A stretch of 64,000 nucleotides of DNA from Agrostemma githago (Eukaryota > Streptophyta > Magnoliopsida > Caryophyllales > Caryophyllaceae), in NCBI GenBank assembly GCA_958450325.1, contig OY288243.1, positions 60,620,606 through 60,684,605 on the forward strand. The letters run 5' to 3'. A program made the position numbers and the translations under genes. Positions within the stretch are counted from its first letter, which is position 1; each line of letters starts with the position of its first letter. Positions 19,966 through 30,480 of this stretch are shown here, piece after piece. Below the pieces are notes generated by a model. The model worked only from the letters and a program-made list of their open reading frames with translations, was not told the origin of the DNA and made no database searches.

Positions 19966-22572
19966 ATGTATAATACTCGTTCTTCTAACTTGAACCTCGA
20001 GGCATTCGACTCAGAGATTGAACGCACCTTTCACAGGTCACAGACAATCGGAGAGGGAGCAATAGTTATTGGAACGCAGGAATTCGAGGATCTAGAGTTT
20101 TTCGACGATATTCCTATCAATCCCGTGAACACTGAAGTTTCCTCCGAATCCGAATCCGAAGACGAGTCGAATATCATGGCCAACACAATCAAGCAGCTGA
20201 CAGCACCCGACCTTGCACAACAACCTTTGTGCATCACGTACCCACCATTGGGTGCGAATGCCACTTTCGAATTGAAGTCGGGTTTGATCCATCAACTACC
20301 CACATTCCATGGCATGAGCGATGAAGACCCTAACAAGCACTTGTCGGATTTTCACATTGTTTGTTTGAGTATGAAACCGGCCTCCGTCATAGATGAGCAA
20401 CTCAAGCTGAGGGCCTTTCCCTTCTCATTGAAGGATTCTGCAAGAGATTGGTTGTATTACTTGCCACCGGCAAGTATTGATACATGGGTGAAAATGAAGA
20501 AGGCGTTCCTTGAGAAGTACTTTCCGGCATCTCGAGCCTCCCAAATGAACAAGCAGATTAGTACTGCGGAGCAACGAGATGGTGAGACTATGTACGAGTA
20601 TTGGGAACGTTTTAAGAAGCTGTGTGCTACATGCCCATATCATGGCTACAATCCTCAAGACCTTGTGATGTACTTTTGTGGAGGTCTTTGTGTGGAGGAT
20701 GCTCGCGCTGTGAACGCGGCATGTGGGGGATCGATCGTGAACAAGAGTCCAGATGCTGCTATTGAGGTTATCCAGGAGCTAGCCGAAAGTTCTCGGGATT
20801 TTTCTCGAAAATATAAACGGGGAGTGCATGCCGTAGGTAATTCATCATCCTCGAGTCTCGAACATAAAGTTGATAGCTTGACAAACCTTGTCCAAAATAT
20901 GATGTCGGGAAAAACAAATCAAGTTATGGTGTGTGGTATTTGTTCGAACGAGGGACATCCGAGTGAGCATTGTCCTCAAATGTATGAAGGTCAAGAGGAG
21001 GTGAACGGAGTGTGGGAAACCGAGCAAAACAAAAAGTGGGATCCATACTCTAACACTTTCAATCCTGGATGGAGATATCACCCGAACATGAGGTGGAGGA
21101 ATCGGGAAGGCGACCAAGAAATTAATCAAGGTAATCAAGTTGGTCAACCGAAGCAACAACTCTTTGCTAAGCAACAAGGTATTCCTAACACGGTTCCTAC
21201 TCCGCCTCCACCTAGTGGTCAAATGTCCACCGAAGATATGATACGTGCTTTGGCGGCTAACCAAGCTACGGTGACCACCCAAATGTCCAACCTCCAAGCT
21301 ACGGTTCTTCAACATCACACGGAGAACAAAGCTAGCATTCAAAATTTGGAAGTTCAAATGGGCCAAATGGCGACCGCCATTGGTAGGTTGGAGGCTCGAG
21401 ATTCGAGGAAATTACCTAGTCAAACCATTCTTTCGAAGGAAAACGTGAGTGCGGTTTCCTTACGGAATGGAAGACAATTAGTGGAGGCCGACAAGCCAAA
21501 GAAGAAGGCCAAGGAAGCTATGGTTCAAGAAGAGGAGATAGTAATCGAGGAAGGTGAGAAAACTCCAAATGTGCAAGAGAAGGAGTTAATTACTCCTACC
21601 ACACCGGTGGCAGAACCGGATGTTCCTTTTCCCGAGGCACTCAAGCGCACCCGTCGTTATGAGCACGACAAGGATATCAACGAGGTATTTGAAAAGTGCG
21701 AGGTAAACATTCCCCTTCTTAATCTTTTAAAGAGTATTCCTAAATATGCTAAATTCTTGAAAGAATTATGTACTATTAAGAGGAATAACAAATTGAAGGG
21801 AGCTAAGAAAGGGGAGTTTAGTGAATATGTGTCGGCTATATATCAAAAGAAATTACCCCCTAAGTGCGGCGACCCGGGCATGTTTACTATACCTTGCACC
21901 ATAGGAGATACCTTGTTTGATAAGTCTATGTTAGATTTGGGAGCCTCGATTAATGTCATCCCTCTCACCATCTATGAATCTCTTCAACTTGGTCCTAAGA
22001 AGAGAACCGGGAAAGTAGTGCAATTAGCGGATCGATCGAGTGTCTATCCTAAGGGAGTTGCAGAGAATGTCCTTGTTAAAGTTGATAGATTGGTTTTCCC
22101 GGCCGATTTTTATGTTTTAGACATGGAACATGACTATAGTGCAACTCCTATCATTCTAGGACGACCCTTCTTAAAAACTGCAGGAACAAAAATCGATGTC
22201 CCTAATGGTTCACTTAGCATGGAATTTGAGGGTAGAGTCGTTAAATTTGACATAAATAAGCCTAGTTCTCATTCCCCGAAAGACAATACCTTGTGTCGTG
22301 TTGATGTTTTTAATCATTTATCTCCTAACTCACAAGAAGAAGCGGTGAATCGGTTCCTAAACCGATCTCATCTACCTCTTCTAGCAAGGAATTTTTGTCT
22401 AAAGTTGTGCGGGAATCTCCTTCTAAGGGACCCAAGTGTGTCATTATTTGGGAGTCGCGTAAGGACGCGGAGCTGTACAAAGGTAAACCAAGGTCGTGGT
22501 TCAATCAATGGACGGTTCGAAAGGGCTCAAGCAAGCGTCCAACGGTCTTACAATTTCAAAATGGAAAAGTGA
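19966..22572 (+). CDS. Athila-like Gag-protease polyprotein
   Basis: 868 codons from the first ATG after the primer site. The gag core (about residues 105-290) includes LIHQLPTFHGMSDEDPNKHL and WLYYLPPASIDTWVKMKKAF. A CX2CX4HX4C knuckle (CGICSNEGHPSEHC) is near residue 322. A coiled-coil-like stretch follows (QMGQMATAIGRLE). The aspartic protease has DLGAS near residue 655 and ILGRPFLKTAGTKIDV. Gag packages the RNA and the protease cuts the polyprotein. The last 60 or so residues look out of frame, and no reverse transcriptase follows, so the ORF ends at or just before a pol deletion. Up to the protease the frame is clean. Confidence 0.85.
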   Translation: MYNTRSSNLNLEAFDSEIERTFHRSQTIGEGAIVIGTQEFEDLEFFDDIPINPVNTEVSSESESEDESNIMANTIKQLTAPDLAQQPLCITYPPLGANATFELKSGLIHQLPTFHGMSDEDPNKHLSDFHIVCLSMKPASVIDEQLKLRAFPFSLKDSARDWLYYLPPASIDTWVKMKKAFLEKYFPASRASQMNKQISTAEQRDGETMYEYWERFKKLCATCPYHGYNPQDLVMYFCGGLCVEDARAVNAACGGSIVNKSPDAAIEVIQELAESSRDFSRKYKRGVHAVGNSSSSSLEHKVDSLTNLVQNMMSGKTNQVMVCGICSNEGHPSEHCPQMYEGQEEVNGVWETEQNKKWDPYSNTFNPGWRYHPNMRWRNREGDQEINQGNQVGQPKQQLFAKQQGIPNTVPTPPPPSGQMSTEDMIRALAANQATVTTQMSNLQATVLQHHTENKASIQNLEVQMGQMATAIGRLEARDSRKLPSQTILSKENVSAVSLRNGRQLVEADKPKKKAKEAMVQEEEIVIEEGEKTPNVQEKELITPTTPVAEPDVPFPEALKRTRRYEHDKDINEVFEKCEVNIPLLNLLKSIPKYAKFLKELCTIKRNNKLKGAKKGEFSEYVSAIYQKKLPPKCGDPGMFTIPCTIGDTLFDKSMLDLGASINVIPLTIYESLQLGPKKRTGKVVQLADRSSVYPKGVAENVLVKVDRLVFPADFYVLDMEHDYSATPIILGRPFLKTAGTKIDVPNGSLSMEFEGRVVKFDINKPSSHSPKDNTLCRVDVFNHLSPNSQEEAVNRFLNRSHLPLLARNFCLKLCGNLLLRDPSVSLFGSRVRTRSCTKVNQGRGSINGRFERAQASVQRSYNFKMEK

Positions 22573-23718
22573 AAGATGTAGTCGGTATAAGACTTAAGCC
22601 GACTAGTGCAAGGAGTAATGAATCGAGCGTCGGGAGAAGCAAGCTCTCGGACATGACGTTTTCTACCTAATCTCCGTCTCAGTCGAGCAAACGACTTTAA
22701 ACAAAAGCGCTTCCGGGAGGCAACACGCTTTGTAGATTTTTATTGTAAATTTTTATTTTACGGGTCATAGGTTGTAGTTTTAATTTCTTTATTTTTCTTA
22801 ATTGTTTTTTTTTTTATGCTTTTTAAACTTAGTTTTAGATACTAACTTTTGATGTTTTAATAGGAGACGAGAGTCGATTTTCCAGGAGACTGGACGACTA
22901 GCATGGGTCCCGGGCGACTAGCATGGTGATCCTTCGAAATCTGAGCAAAAATTGAAGAAAAAGGAACGGAGTTTCAGGCATCCGCGCGAGTCGCGCGGAC
23001 CCTATGCGACTTGCGTGGCTCTTCACATACAGGTAATATTTTATTATTTAAAAAAAAAAATCAAAAAAATCAATCAGATTGCCCGACTCCCTCTCTCTCC
23101 CATTCATCTCTCCCCCTCATCTATCCCTATTCCTAATTATCCCCAAATTCAAAACCCTAAAACTCCTTTTTCCCCAAATCAATTTCAAATCCCTCACTAG
23201 TACCACCAATCCTTCCTCCTCACTTCAAATTAAAATCAAGCCGTCGGTTTCTGCGTGAACGTCCGCTGTCATTGTCGTCGGTTCTGTCATTGTCGTCGCT
23301 GTTCGTGGTCCGGTGAGGGGTCAGGCGAGTCGCGCGGGGTCAGGAGACTCGCGCGTGACGTCGGCGGGATTCTGTTCAGCTTTTCAGCGGTATTCACGCA
23401 GTCGTGTGAGTCGGGTTTCGCTGGGTGCTGTATTTTGTCCAGTCTCGTAAGTTTCCGACCCTTTTCATCCTTTCACTCCATTCTACTACAATTTGTGAAT
23501 CTTAGGGTTTGTCTTGTTTGTGTGCTGTTCAGTAGATAGTCAACTGCAAATCTTTGGTGGTTCTCAGTCATAAACAGCCCTAGTTTAGTGATTGAGATAG
23601 GATGAAGTGTTTAGGGTTGGTGAGTTTAGTTAGTTGATTCTGGGTCAGGACAGTCACGATCTGTTAGTAGACTTCAAGCCTGTCTAGAGTAGGTTCAACT
23701 TTACTTGTTACTTAAGTC
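22573..23718 (+). other. Athila-like region between protease and ORF-1-type ORF
   Basis: It starts with the remnant of the pol 3' end (a frame at 22395-22670, then GCGCTTCCGGGAGGCAACACG, typical of the Athila pol-distal region). CpG-rich GCGAGTCGCG units follow (about 22985, 23325), then a CT-rich leader (about 23080-23200) and gene-like upstream sequence before the ATG at 23719. No further credible coding. Confidence 0.5.
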
Positions 23719-24950
23719 ATGGCCCCAAAGAAACAGAAGACGACCGCGGTTGACTATATGGGGTGTAAGAATCTGAGTACGAAGCAGAAATCGGTATGGC
23801 GTCAACTATTTGATCGAGCTATTTTGTCAACTAAGTTTGTCGATAATTTGGCATTGGAGTTGCTCGGAATTAGTGATGAGGTGTTGACGTTATTAACGCG
23901 TATTGGGTTAGCAAACTTTTACTATATGCACGCGAACACGTACAAGCGCTACACACTTGAGTTCTTGTCCACCCTAGAAGTCCATCGTGATGACAATTCC
24001 CCTCTTATTACTTTTCATCTTGGAGATTCAGAACGAGATGTAGACTTTACTAAGTTGAGGGAGGTGTGGGGAGTAGCACCGAGAGGGGGGCGGCGTTTCT
24101 GACCCCTACTACGCGTATGATGGAAGAGTTTTGGTTAAAATTTGCTAAGAATGCTTATGAGGGGGCTAAAAATGCTGATATTCGTCATCCTGCCCTTCGT
24201 TATGTTCACCGACTTTTGAACTCCACATTTCTTTGCAAAGGTGAACCGACACATCTACCTAGGGCGGATTTGATGTACTTGTGGGCCATGATGCCCGAAT
24301 GTTTGGGAACCCCGGATTGGATTGATATATTCTTGACTTGTTGTGAAAAGCAGCAGAAGGCGATCTCGGGGAACATTCCGATGGGGGGTATGGTTAGTCT
24401 TCTAGCTCAGTATCTTGGCCTACCCAAGATGACGGATTCTCCTGTAGTAGGTGATACTACTATTAGTATTAAGTTCATGGAGAGTTGTTCTATGATTTCG
24501 CGACCGATTGGTGAACACCACCTAATCTGGACACTCGGCACGTCCCACCGTCATTTCATGATTTTGCCTCGTCCGGATGGGAAACCGTTACCATTGGCGC
24601 CTACTGCGGATGCGTTCTACATTCCTCATGATGCACAATTTCCTAGGCCGACTACCGACTCTCGTGCCCCGGTTGTGGAAGAGCCCGAGGGTACGTCGGA
24701 TTTTGATCGTTGGAGCGGTTGGCGCGAATCATTAGAAGATCGAGTGGAAGAATCTGTTGATAACAGTAGGTTGACCATTGAGTTCGGTCGTTGTATGAAT
24801 CGGTTACAGTTGAAGTTGCACCCGAATGACTACTCGGAACCATCTCCCGAGTTTTATGCAGAGCTTGCGGCCCGTGAGCAAGCGAGATCATCTAGGAGGG
24901 CGGCACGTGAGGCTAGGTCACGTGACGCCAGCTCCTCTTCTCACTCTTGA
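23719..24950 (+). pseudogene. Athila ORF-1-type (env-position) protein, frameshifted
   Basis: Two overlapping frames. 23719-24102 has RIGLANFYYMHANTYKRYTL and ITFHLGDSERDVDFTKLREV. 24066-24950 has TRMMEEFWLK, RYVHRLLNSTFLCKGEP, LPRADLMYLWAMM and a Ser/Arg-rich tail. Together they resemble the Arabidopsis retrotransposon ORF-1 (ATHILA) family, encoded after pol. Function is unknown; the position has led to an env-like label, but I see no signal peptide or membrane segment. A G-run near 24087 is the likely frameshift. The rest is open, so the damage is slight. Confidence 0.7.
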
Positions 24951-24984
24951 GCCTCCGAGGTATTTCTCTTCCCATTTATTTTGT

Positions 24985-25170
24985 TGTCCTTAATTCACAC
25001 TTTCGAGGACGATGCGTTATTCAAGCGTGGGGAGGGAAATTATCTCGTTGTATATAGTAGTTATTTTGTATTACGTCGTTTATTTTAATTTTAAAAAAAA
25101 ATCGAAAAAAGAAGAAAAAAAAAAGAAGAGAAAAATTGAAAAAAGAAAACAAAAAGAAAGAAATAAACCC
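24985..25170 (+). other. Proximal PPT-like motif and purine-rich tract after the Athila ORF
   Basis: TTTCGAGGACGATGCG then TTCAAGCGTGGGGAGGGAAA (about 25021-25040) resembles a polypurine tract. An A/G-rich stretch (25090-25165) follows. A second AAGCGTGGGGA lies next to the 3' LTR. Confidence 0.5.
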
Positions 25171-25350
25171 GGCTAGGTGAAAACCCGGAAAGGGCGCCTA
25201 GGCAAGAATGGGGAATGTGGCCGAGGACAGAGTGAAAACCCGAAAGGGCGCTCCGGGTAAAAAGAAAAATCGAGTTGCGTGCCACGAGAGTAGTGTGAGG
25301 AAAAAATGAAAGCTAGAGTGAAAATCCGCAAGGGCGGACGCTCTAGGCAA
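25171..25350 (+). repeat. Three-copy stem-loop repeat in the Athila 3' region
   Basis: The units at 25173-25201, 25230-25253 and 25313-25346 each read stem, GTGAAAA, inner hairpin, stem. Outer stems are CTAGG/CCTAG, GAG/CTC and CTAGAG/CTCTAG. Inner hairpins are CCC-GGAAA-GGG, CCC-GAAA-GGG and TCCGC-AAGG-GCGGA. Sequence changes keep pairing, which points to an RNA (or single-strand DNA) structure. Confidence 0.6.
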
Positions 25351-25950
25351 AATGAGGGAATTAGGAAAAAAATCACTACTACTTTCTCCGTTTTTGGTGT
25401 TGGCGTCATAAGAAGGGTGACATAGAAGGTTGGAAGGGTAGGATTAGTTGGCTAAGGTGAGAAGAATCGCGGTGCGGTGTAGTCGTAGCACTAAATTCTA
25501 TGCGATTGGTGATGTTTTGTTTGGTATATTGAACTATTAGAGGCGTTTAGGATTGATCACATGTGTGGGTTGTGGAATATTGTGGTATATGTTTAGTACC
25601 ACCGGTGACATTTGTAGCACATGTGATCCGTTCTAGGATTGGAGAAATAAGGGGCGTTAGATGTGAATTTTAGCTTATATTTATTTGCTAATGTGCCTTG
25701 TTTTGATGAATTGGGTCAATGATAATTGTTTGATATTGGGTGTGTTAAGTCAGTTGAGCATGTGAGTTAAATTTCATGAAAATGTTGGATTGGAAGGTGC
25801 TTTAACTCATAACGAGGGAGATTGGTGGAAGACGAGTGAGGGCCGGTGTGTTATTGTTATTCTCACGCATATTGGATCAGTGATGGTTGTGTTTATGATG
25901 TTCTTTGAGTTTTACTCGAGGACGAGTAAAGGTTCAAGCGTGGGGATATT
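25351..25950 (+). other. Athila-like 3' untranslated region with polypurine tract
   Basis: Non-coding. It ends with CGAGGACGAGTAAAGGTTCA and AAGCGTGGGGATATT (about 25936-25950) immediately before the 3' LTR, the probable plus-strand primer tract. Confidence 0.55.
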
Positions 25951-27336
25951 TGATGGGCCGTATTTAGTCGTAGTTATTACGACGGTTTTGGTTTCTTTTG
26001 TGAGCTAAATCGGTTGTCTTGTATTGCATTTGTGTCGATTTGGTATAAATGTAATATAGGCTATTTTGAGGATGTTAACCATTGCACCGTCGATTTGGGC
26101 TAAGAACGACTAAAACATAAAGAAGAAGGAAGCCCACTTGATGACCCGGAACGACGGAATTGAAGAATTGCACGAAGCAGCAACAGCACGGCAGGCGACT
26201 CGCGCAGGGGTCCCGCGAGTCGCGCGAAGGTTGGGCGAGTCGCGTGGTGGTCTGAAACTTTATGCGCGATTCCGTCCCTATCTCGTGATATTTGCTATAT
26301 TTTAAGATTTTGATATTATTTAGGAAACTCTATTACTAGTTTTTATTATTATTAGTATTACTGGTGTCCTTAGGATATTTTATTATTATTTTATTATTAG
26401 GAAACTTTTATTAGGTTAAATATAGCCTTAGGTTGAGATTATCATTCATATCATGATCACATCAAGTTGCACGTTATATTGGAAGAAAAAGGGAGAACTT
26501 TGAAGAACCCTAATTTTCCGGTTTCAAGTATGTGTAACTAATTTACTTTACTTAGATTTAAGCCTTTGAAGCACTTGATAATCGTTTGTGAGTTTGAATG
26601 TTTTAATTATTAATCTTGATTATTGTGAATTGCTTTGTTATTAAATCTATGAATGTTGTTATTGATTGCTAGATGCGCAACTAGTACTTGATTTCTTCAT
26701 TCTATCGTTAGTATCGTTAATTGAGTAGGATTTACTGATTAACTTTACATTAATAACAACTAGGAATTAATATTGAACGGGATACGTTGATATTAGTACT
26801 AAGAAGCGATTCACATAAATATCTAAGGTACGACTGGATTGTACGTGCTATTTATTCTCTATTGAATTCTCAGATCTATATTGCTTCCGTCTAACTGAAC
26901 CTAGAACTGGATTGTTTAGGTTGTTTTACGGTTAGGGTTAATTAAGAACGGGATTCGTTTTAGTTAACTATTCTTAAGAGAATTGGAATTTCATATTCAC
27001 AATAGAGTAATCAAGATTATTAATTGAAACCATCTTACAATGATCAATCGCTATTGAGTGTGGATTTGTGCTTGGGTCTAAGTTCTCTCTCATCATTTGA
27101 TACCTCAAGTTATTGTGTTATTTATTTTAGTTTGTTAGATAATTAATCATACAAAACCCCCCTTATTTACTACGGTCTTTAATTACGTTAGAGGTCGATT
27201 TCTACACTTTAGTTAGCATAATTAGATTAATCTGATTCCTTTGGGTTCGACCCTTATTTCTACTTTACTACGTTTTTAGTATTTAGATTTAAGTGATTAT
27301 AAATTCTAATTTGAGGCATATGACTTTAGCCTGTCA
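25951..27336 (+). repeat. Athila-like 3' LTR
   Basis: Begins TGATGGGCCGTATTTAGTCG and ends TTTAGCCTGTCA. It matches the 5' LTR with about 20 substitutions, including one in the first GCGAGTCGCG unit (GCGACTCGCG). Confidence 0.9.
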
Positions 27337-27341
27337 TGTGT

Positions 27342-27643
27342 ATTGTTTTTTTGGTGTCTTCTGTAAATACGGGAACCATCGGTTTTTTTTAGGTGAAACA
27401 ATCGTTTAATTTTAAGGTGAAATAAACTGAAAGTAAATGGATGGATATATATGCAGGGTTAGTTAGTATAATTAATTAGTGAATTTGTGGTTGTCTGTCA
27501 TGACTCTGCAGAAGTTTGACAATGACTGTATCACATCACACATGTGACCCTGATACTGAGTTGTCATTCATATGATACTCAGAAGATACTCTAACATGAG
27601 ATTTTTCTATATTCACAAAAAGTGTTTTTACTTTACTACACAT
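27342..27643. other. MULE-2 spacer right of the Athila insertion
   Basis: AT-rich, non-coding. It lies downstream of the leftward Ulp1 gene's stop and probably contains its 3' end. No other feature seen. Confidence 0.4.
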
Positions 27644-28352
27644 TCATGCCTTATGGTTCGCTGAGGTCTTTCGTTCCACGATTCTCCCTATCTTACGTTT
27701 TTCATCGAGTGTTTTCCATATGCTTGGCGCGTCTGCTATGAAAGCGCGAATTTTCGGCAACACGTCCCCACGAGCTTCATTCATGTCAGCAAGGACGAGG
27801 GTCGCTGCAACCTCGAACGACAAGTAACGCCTCCCGACCTTAGTTCCAATATAAGGGTGGGTGAACGGAGCACCGTCGTACAGGCACATGTGCATCAAGC
27901 AGAAAATGCCGGACTCCAGATCGTTCTTTCGGGTGCTCTGCCATTCCAATTTTACTTGGCGATGCATAAAATTCGCTAGGTGACTGCTCTTAATCAGCCC
28001 CTTCTCGTCCATGTAGTCGGTCAATGCTTGCAGCTGTTGCAGTATTAGGTAATAGAAAACGTCAGCACTTATGGAAGCAGTAGAATATTTGACGCGGTGA
28101 AATAAAGCATATGCGTGCAACTTACTATTTTGCCGGACACCCGGAACATATGTGACCCTGGGGCGTGTGTCTGGTGATCGAGGATATCAACTGTTCTTTC
28201 TCTAAAGTCGATGCACACGCACTCGTAGTGCCCCATAGTATGCACCGGGAAAAACAACAGTTCGACGTTCAAGTTGAATGTCCCGACGCAGTCTTGTATG
28301 AATCTGTCCCACGCTTCGTACACACCGTCAGTCTCTTCGTCTTCGCCCGCAA
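27644..28352 (-). pseudogene. MULE-2 second Ulp1-like domain, Cys replaced by Ser
   Basis: Two exons. The first gives VELLFFPVHTMGHYECVCID (His kept) and TVDILDHQ (Asp kept). The second gives LEWQS (Gln) and NDLESGIFCLMHMCLYDG, where Ser stands at the catalytic Cys position, then AATLVLADMNEARGDVLPKI and a basic end. Both exons are open. With MULE-1 it shows that the Cys loss predates the split of the two elements. Confidence 0.7.
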
Positions 28353-28434
28353 AGGTACTTGAGTCGGGTCATTCCAGTATACGGGCCAGTGAGTCCTAAC
28401 GGATGGTGAATATTAGTTGCCATCAGTGACAGGA

Positions 28435-28840
28435 TGCGAGACTGGACTATATCATGTGTGTGGCTGCACACCGCAAAGTGTGTGATTGTACAGGCTAAGT
28501 TGCGTGACTTTGCAGCGTACAGACTGTGACTATACATGACAGTGTGATTGTAAATTCTAGGATGTCTGACTATGCAACTTATATCACGTGATTGTACTCC
28601 TCAACAAGAGTGACTCTGCAAAGTGAACTACATCTTTTCAGTTAATGTGAATGGGGGTCATTTGTACTGTTTAATGCCTGACTATGCAACTTATAGCATG
28701 TGATTGTACACATCAACATGTGTGACTCTGCATGCGTGACTCTGCAACTTATAGCATGTGATTGTACACCTCAACATGAGTGACTCTGCAAAGTGATGTC
28801 TGACTATTACAAAGACTTTACATCTTTTCAGTTAATGTGA
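28435..28840. repeat. GTGACTATAC-type repeats in a MULE-2 intron
   Basis: Many TGTGATTGTACA, TGTGACTATACA and GTGACTCTGCAA-like units are present. A larger block (TGCAACTTATAGCATGTGAT with neighbours) is repeated near 28570, 28685 and 28745. They separate the second-domain exons from upstream exons. Confidence 0.65.
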
Positions 28841-29164
28841 ATGGGGATCACTTGTACTATTTAATGTAATAGGTAGGGGGTTATGGGGGCATACCATGTG
28901 TTGAATTCCGAACCACGCCATCGTTGGGTCAGTGGGGGAGTATAACCCATGTCGGTTGTCGTCTGATTCAAACCAGTTCATGAGGTGCGACCAACACTCC
29001 AGCACAGCAGCACTTATGCTACCTCCGGACAAGAGTGTTTGAATGTCACGCCTCTCCAGCTGCGTTTGAATGTTGTAGGACCCCAATCGTTCACTGCGGA
29101 TTTTTTACACCCGTTAGTATGTGTAATATGCAACACGTATCAGTAATCAAAGACGGTTACTTAC

Positions 29165-30206
29165 CTTTCGTCGTACCCATTATCGTCAAGGAAGCAGTAG
29201 TCGGCAACGTGTTTCCGCAGAATGGGCATCCTACTCGTCAGCGGTCGGTGCAGGCGAAATAAGGTCAACATGACAATGGCGTCCGGGTTAGGCTCCCTTT
29301 GGTTCAAAGTGCAACCCAACCAATCTCCACGGCCCCGCGTTCGAGACTTAATTGCCGACTGTCTTTCTTCTGGGACTGATCGGGGGGTGGGTTCAGGTGT
29401 TTTCGGTGATTTGCTCTGACGCTTCTTGGTGTTTTCCTTCACAGGAGTGGTTTCAAACGACGGGCAGATTCCAACGATTCCTTGTATGCTCCGAATGCTG
29501 CCACTTCTTTCAAAACAGTGTCCCTCATCTTGTTCACGTCGCTCAGTATAAGGGTCGCCGTGATTTCCGCCCTGCACATATTCAGGGCCACCATTGGCCC
29601 CAAGGAGCAGTTGAACGGGGACCCGTTGTACAGCATCATGTGCACCATCAGGTACACTCCACAGTCATTGGCGGAGTACCCCACCCCCTGCCATGATAAG
29701 GGAATGTTTACCAATTTAAACGCACGGACCTTCGCACCCTTCTCTACCCCTCGTTGTACCATGAACTCCCCCATTTTATCAGCCTGCAAAACAAGTTCAA
29801 ACAGGATCAGTTGTTGAACACATTCGCGGTCACATAATTAATTTAATATTAAATTAAAAGATCCTGACCGCTGTCCGAGCAATGCCAAAGTAAAGCAACT
29901 TTGCAAAATCTTTATCGTACAACCTGTTGTCGAGGTACTCTATTTGCTCAGAATTGAAGTTGATGCAGGCGCAACTGTAGTGACCCTCGTCACCCGTTAA
30001 GATTAGAACGAACACCTGCAAACAATGCGTCAGGATTATGGGCTGATAACAAATACGAATAAATAGTATGTGCAGGATAATACCATGTCCGAGTCCAAAG
30101 CAAAGTCGGAGAAACTGTTTTTTATCCACTCGTTCCACACGTAAAATATTTCTTTGTCATGATTCTTGCCCTGGCCTCCTTTCTTCCACAATTCCAACAC
30201 TGGGAC
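29165..30206 (-). pseudogene. MULE-2 first Ulp1 (C48) catalytic domain
   Basis: Exons 30206-30084, 30015-29876 and 29783-29165. Catalytic residues seen: His in DEGHYSCACINF, Asp in YLDNR, Gln in LSWQGVGY, Cys in SANDCGVYLMVHMML. The spacing is that of C48 peptidases. Downstream, a basic proline-rich linker (KSPKTPEPTPRSVPEE) runs toward the second domain, with a frame break near 29400. The catalytic region itself is open. Confidence 0.75.
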
Positions 30207-30239
30207 CTGCTCACATGCATTGATGGTAATACATGTAGT

Positions 30240-30480
30240 TAGTGTGTGTTTGACATGTGTGTGACTGTATAGCTGTAATTATGTGACTGTACACCGTCAA
30301 GTGTGTGACTATACAGCTTGTAGTGTGCGATTGTACAGCTTGAAGTGCGTGACTGTACAGCATAAAGTGGCTGACTATACAGCCTATAGCGTGTGACCAT
30401 GCAGCTTATAGTGGTGACTGGACAACATAATGTGTGTGACTATACAGCTAAAAGTGTGCGAGTATACAGCTAAATTGGGG
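30240..30480 (+). repeat. GTGACTATAC-type repeats in a MULE-2 intron
   Basis: About ten units of GTGTGACTATACAGCTTATA form between the exons at 30206 and 30494, spaced about 22-28 bp. This is the cleanest array of the motif. Confidence 0.7.

Larger units (their letters stand above)
18456..27341 (+). mobile_element. Athila-like Ty3/gypsy retrotransposon, internally deleted
   Basis: Two LTRs (18461-19845 and 25951-27336, about 1385 bp) flank an Athila-type primer site, a gag-protease ORF and an Athila ORF-1-type ORF. The TSD TGTGT is exact (18456-18460 and 27337-27341). I count about 20 substitutions between LTRs, roughly 1.4%, so the insertion is fairly young. Reverse transcriptase, RNase H and most of integrase are missing, so mobility would need help from an intact relative. 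Confidence 0.9.

Noticed and set aside
22952..23200. 82-codon frame in the Athila spacer
   Set aside because: Low-complexity Pro/Ser-rich translation of a CT-rich leader; no similarity to TE proteins.
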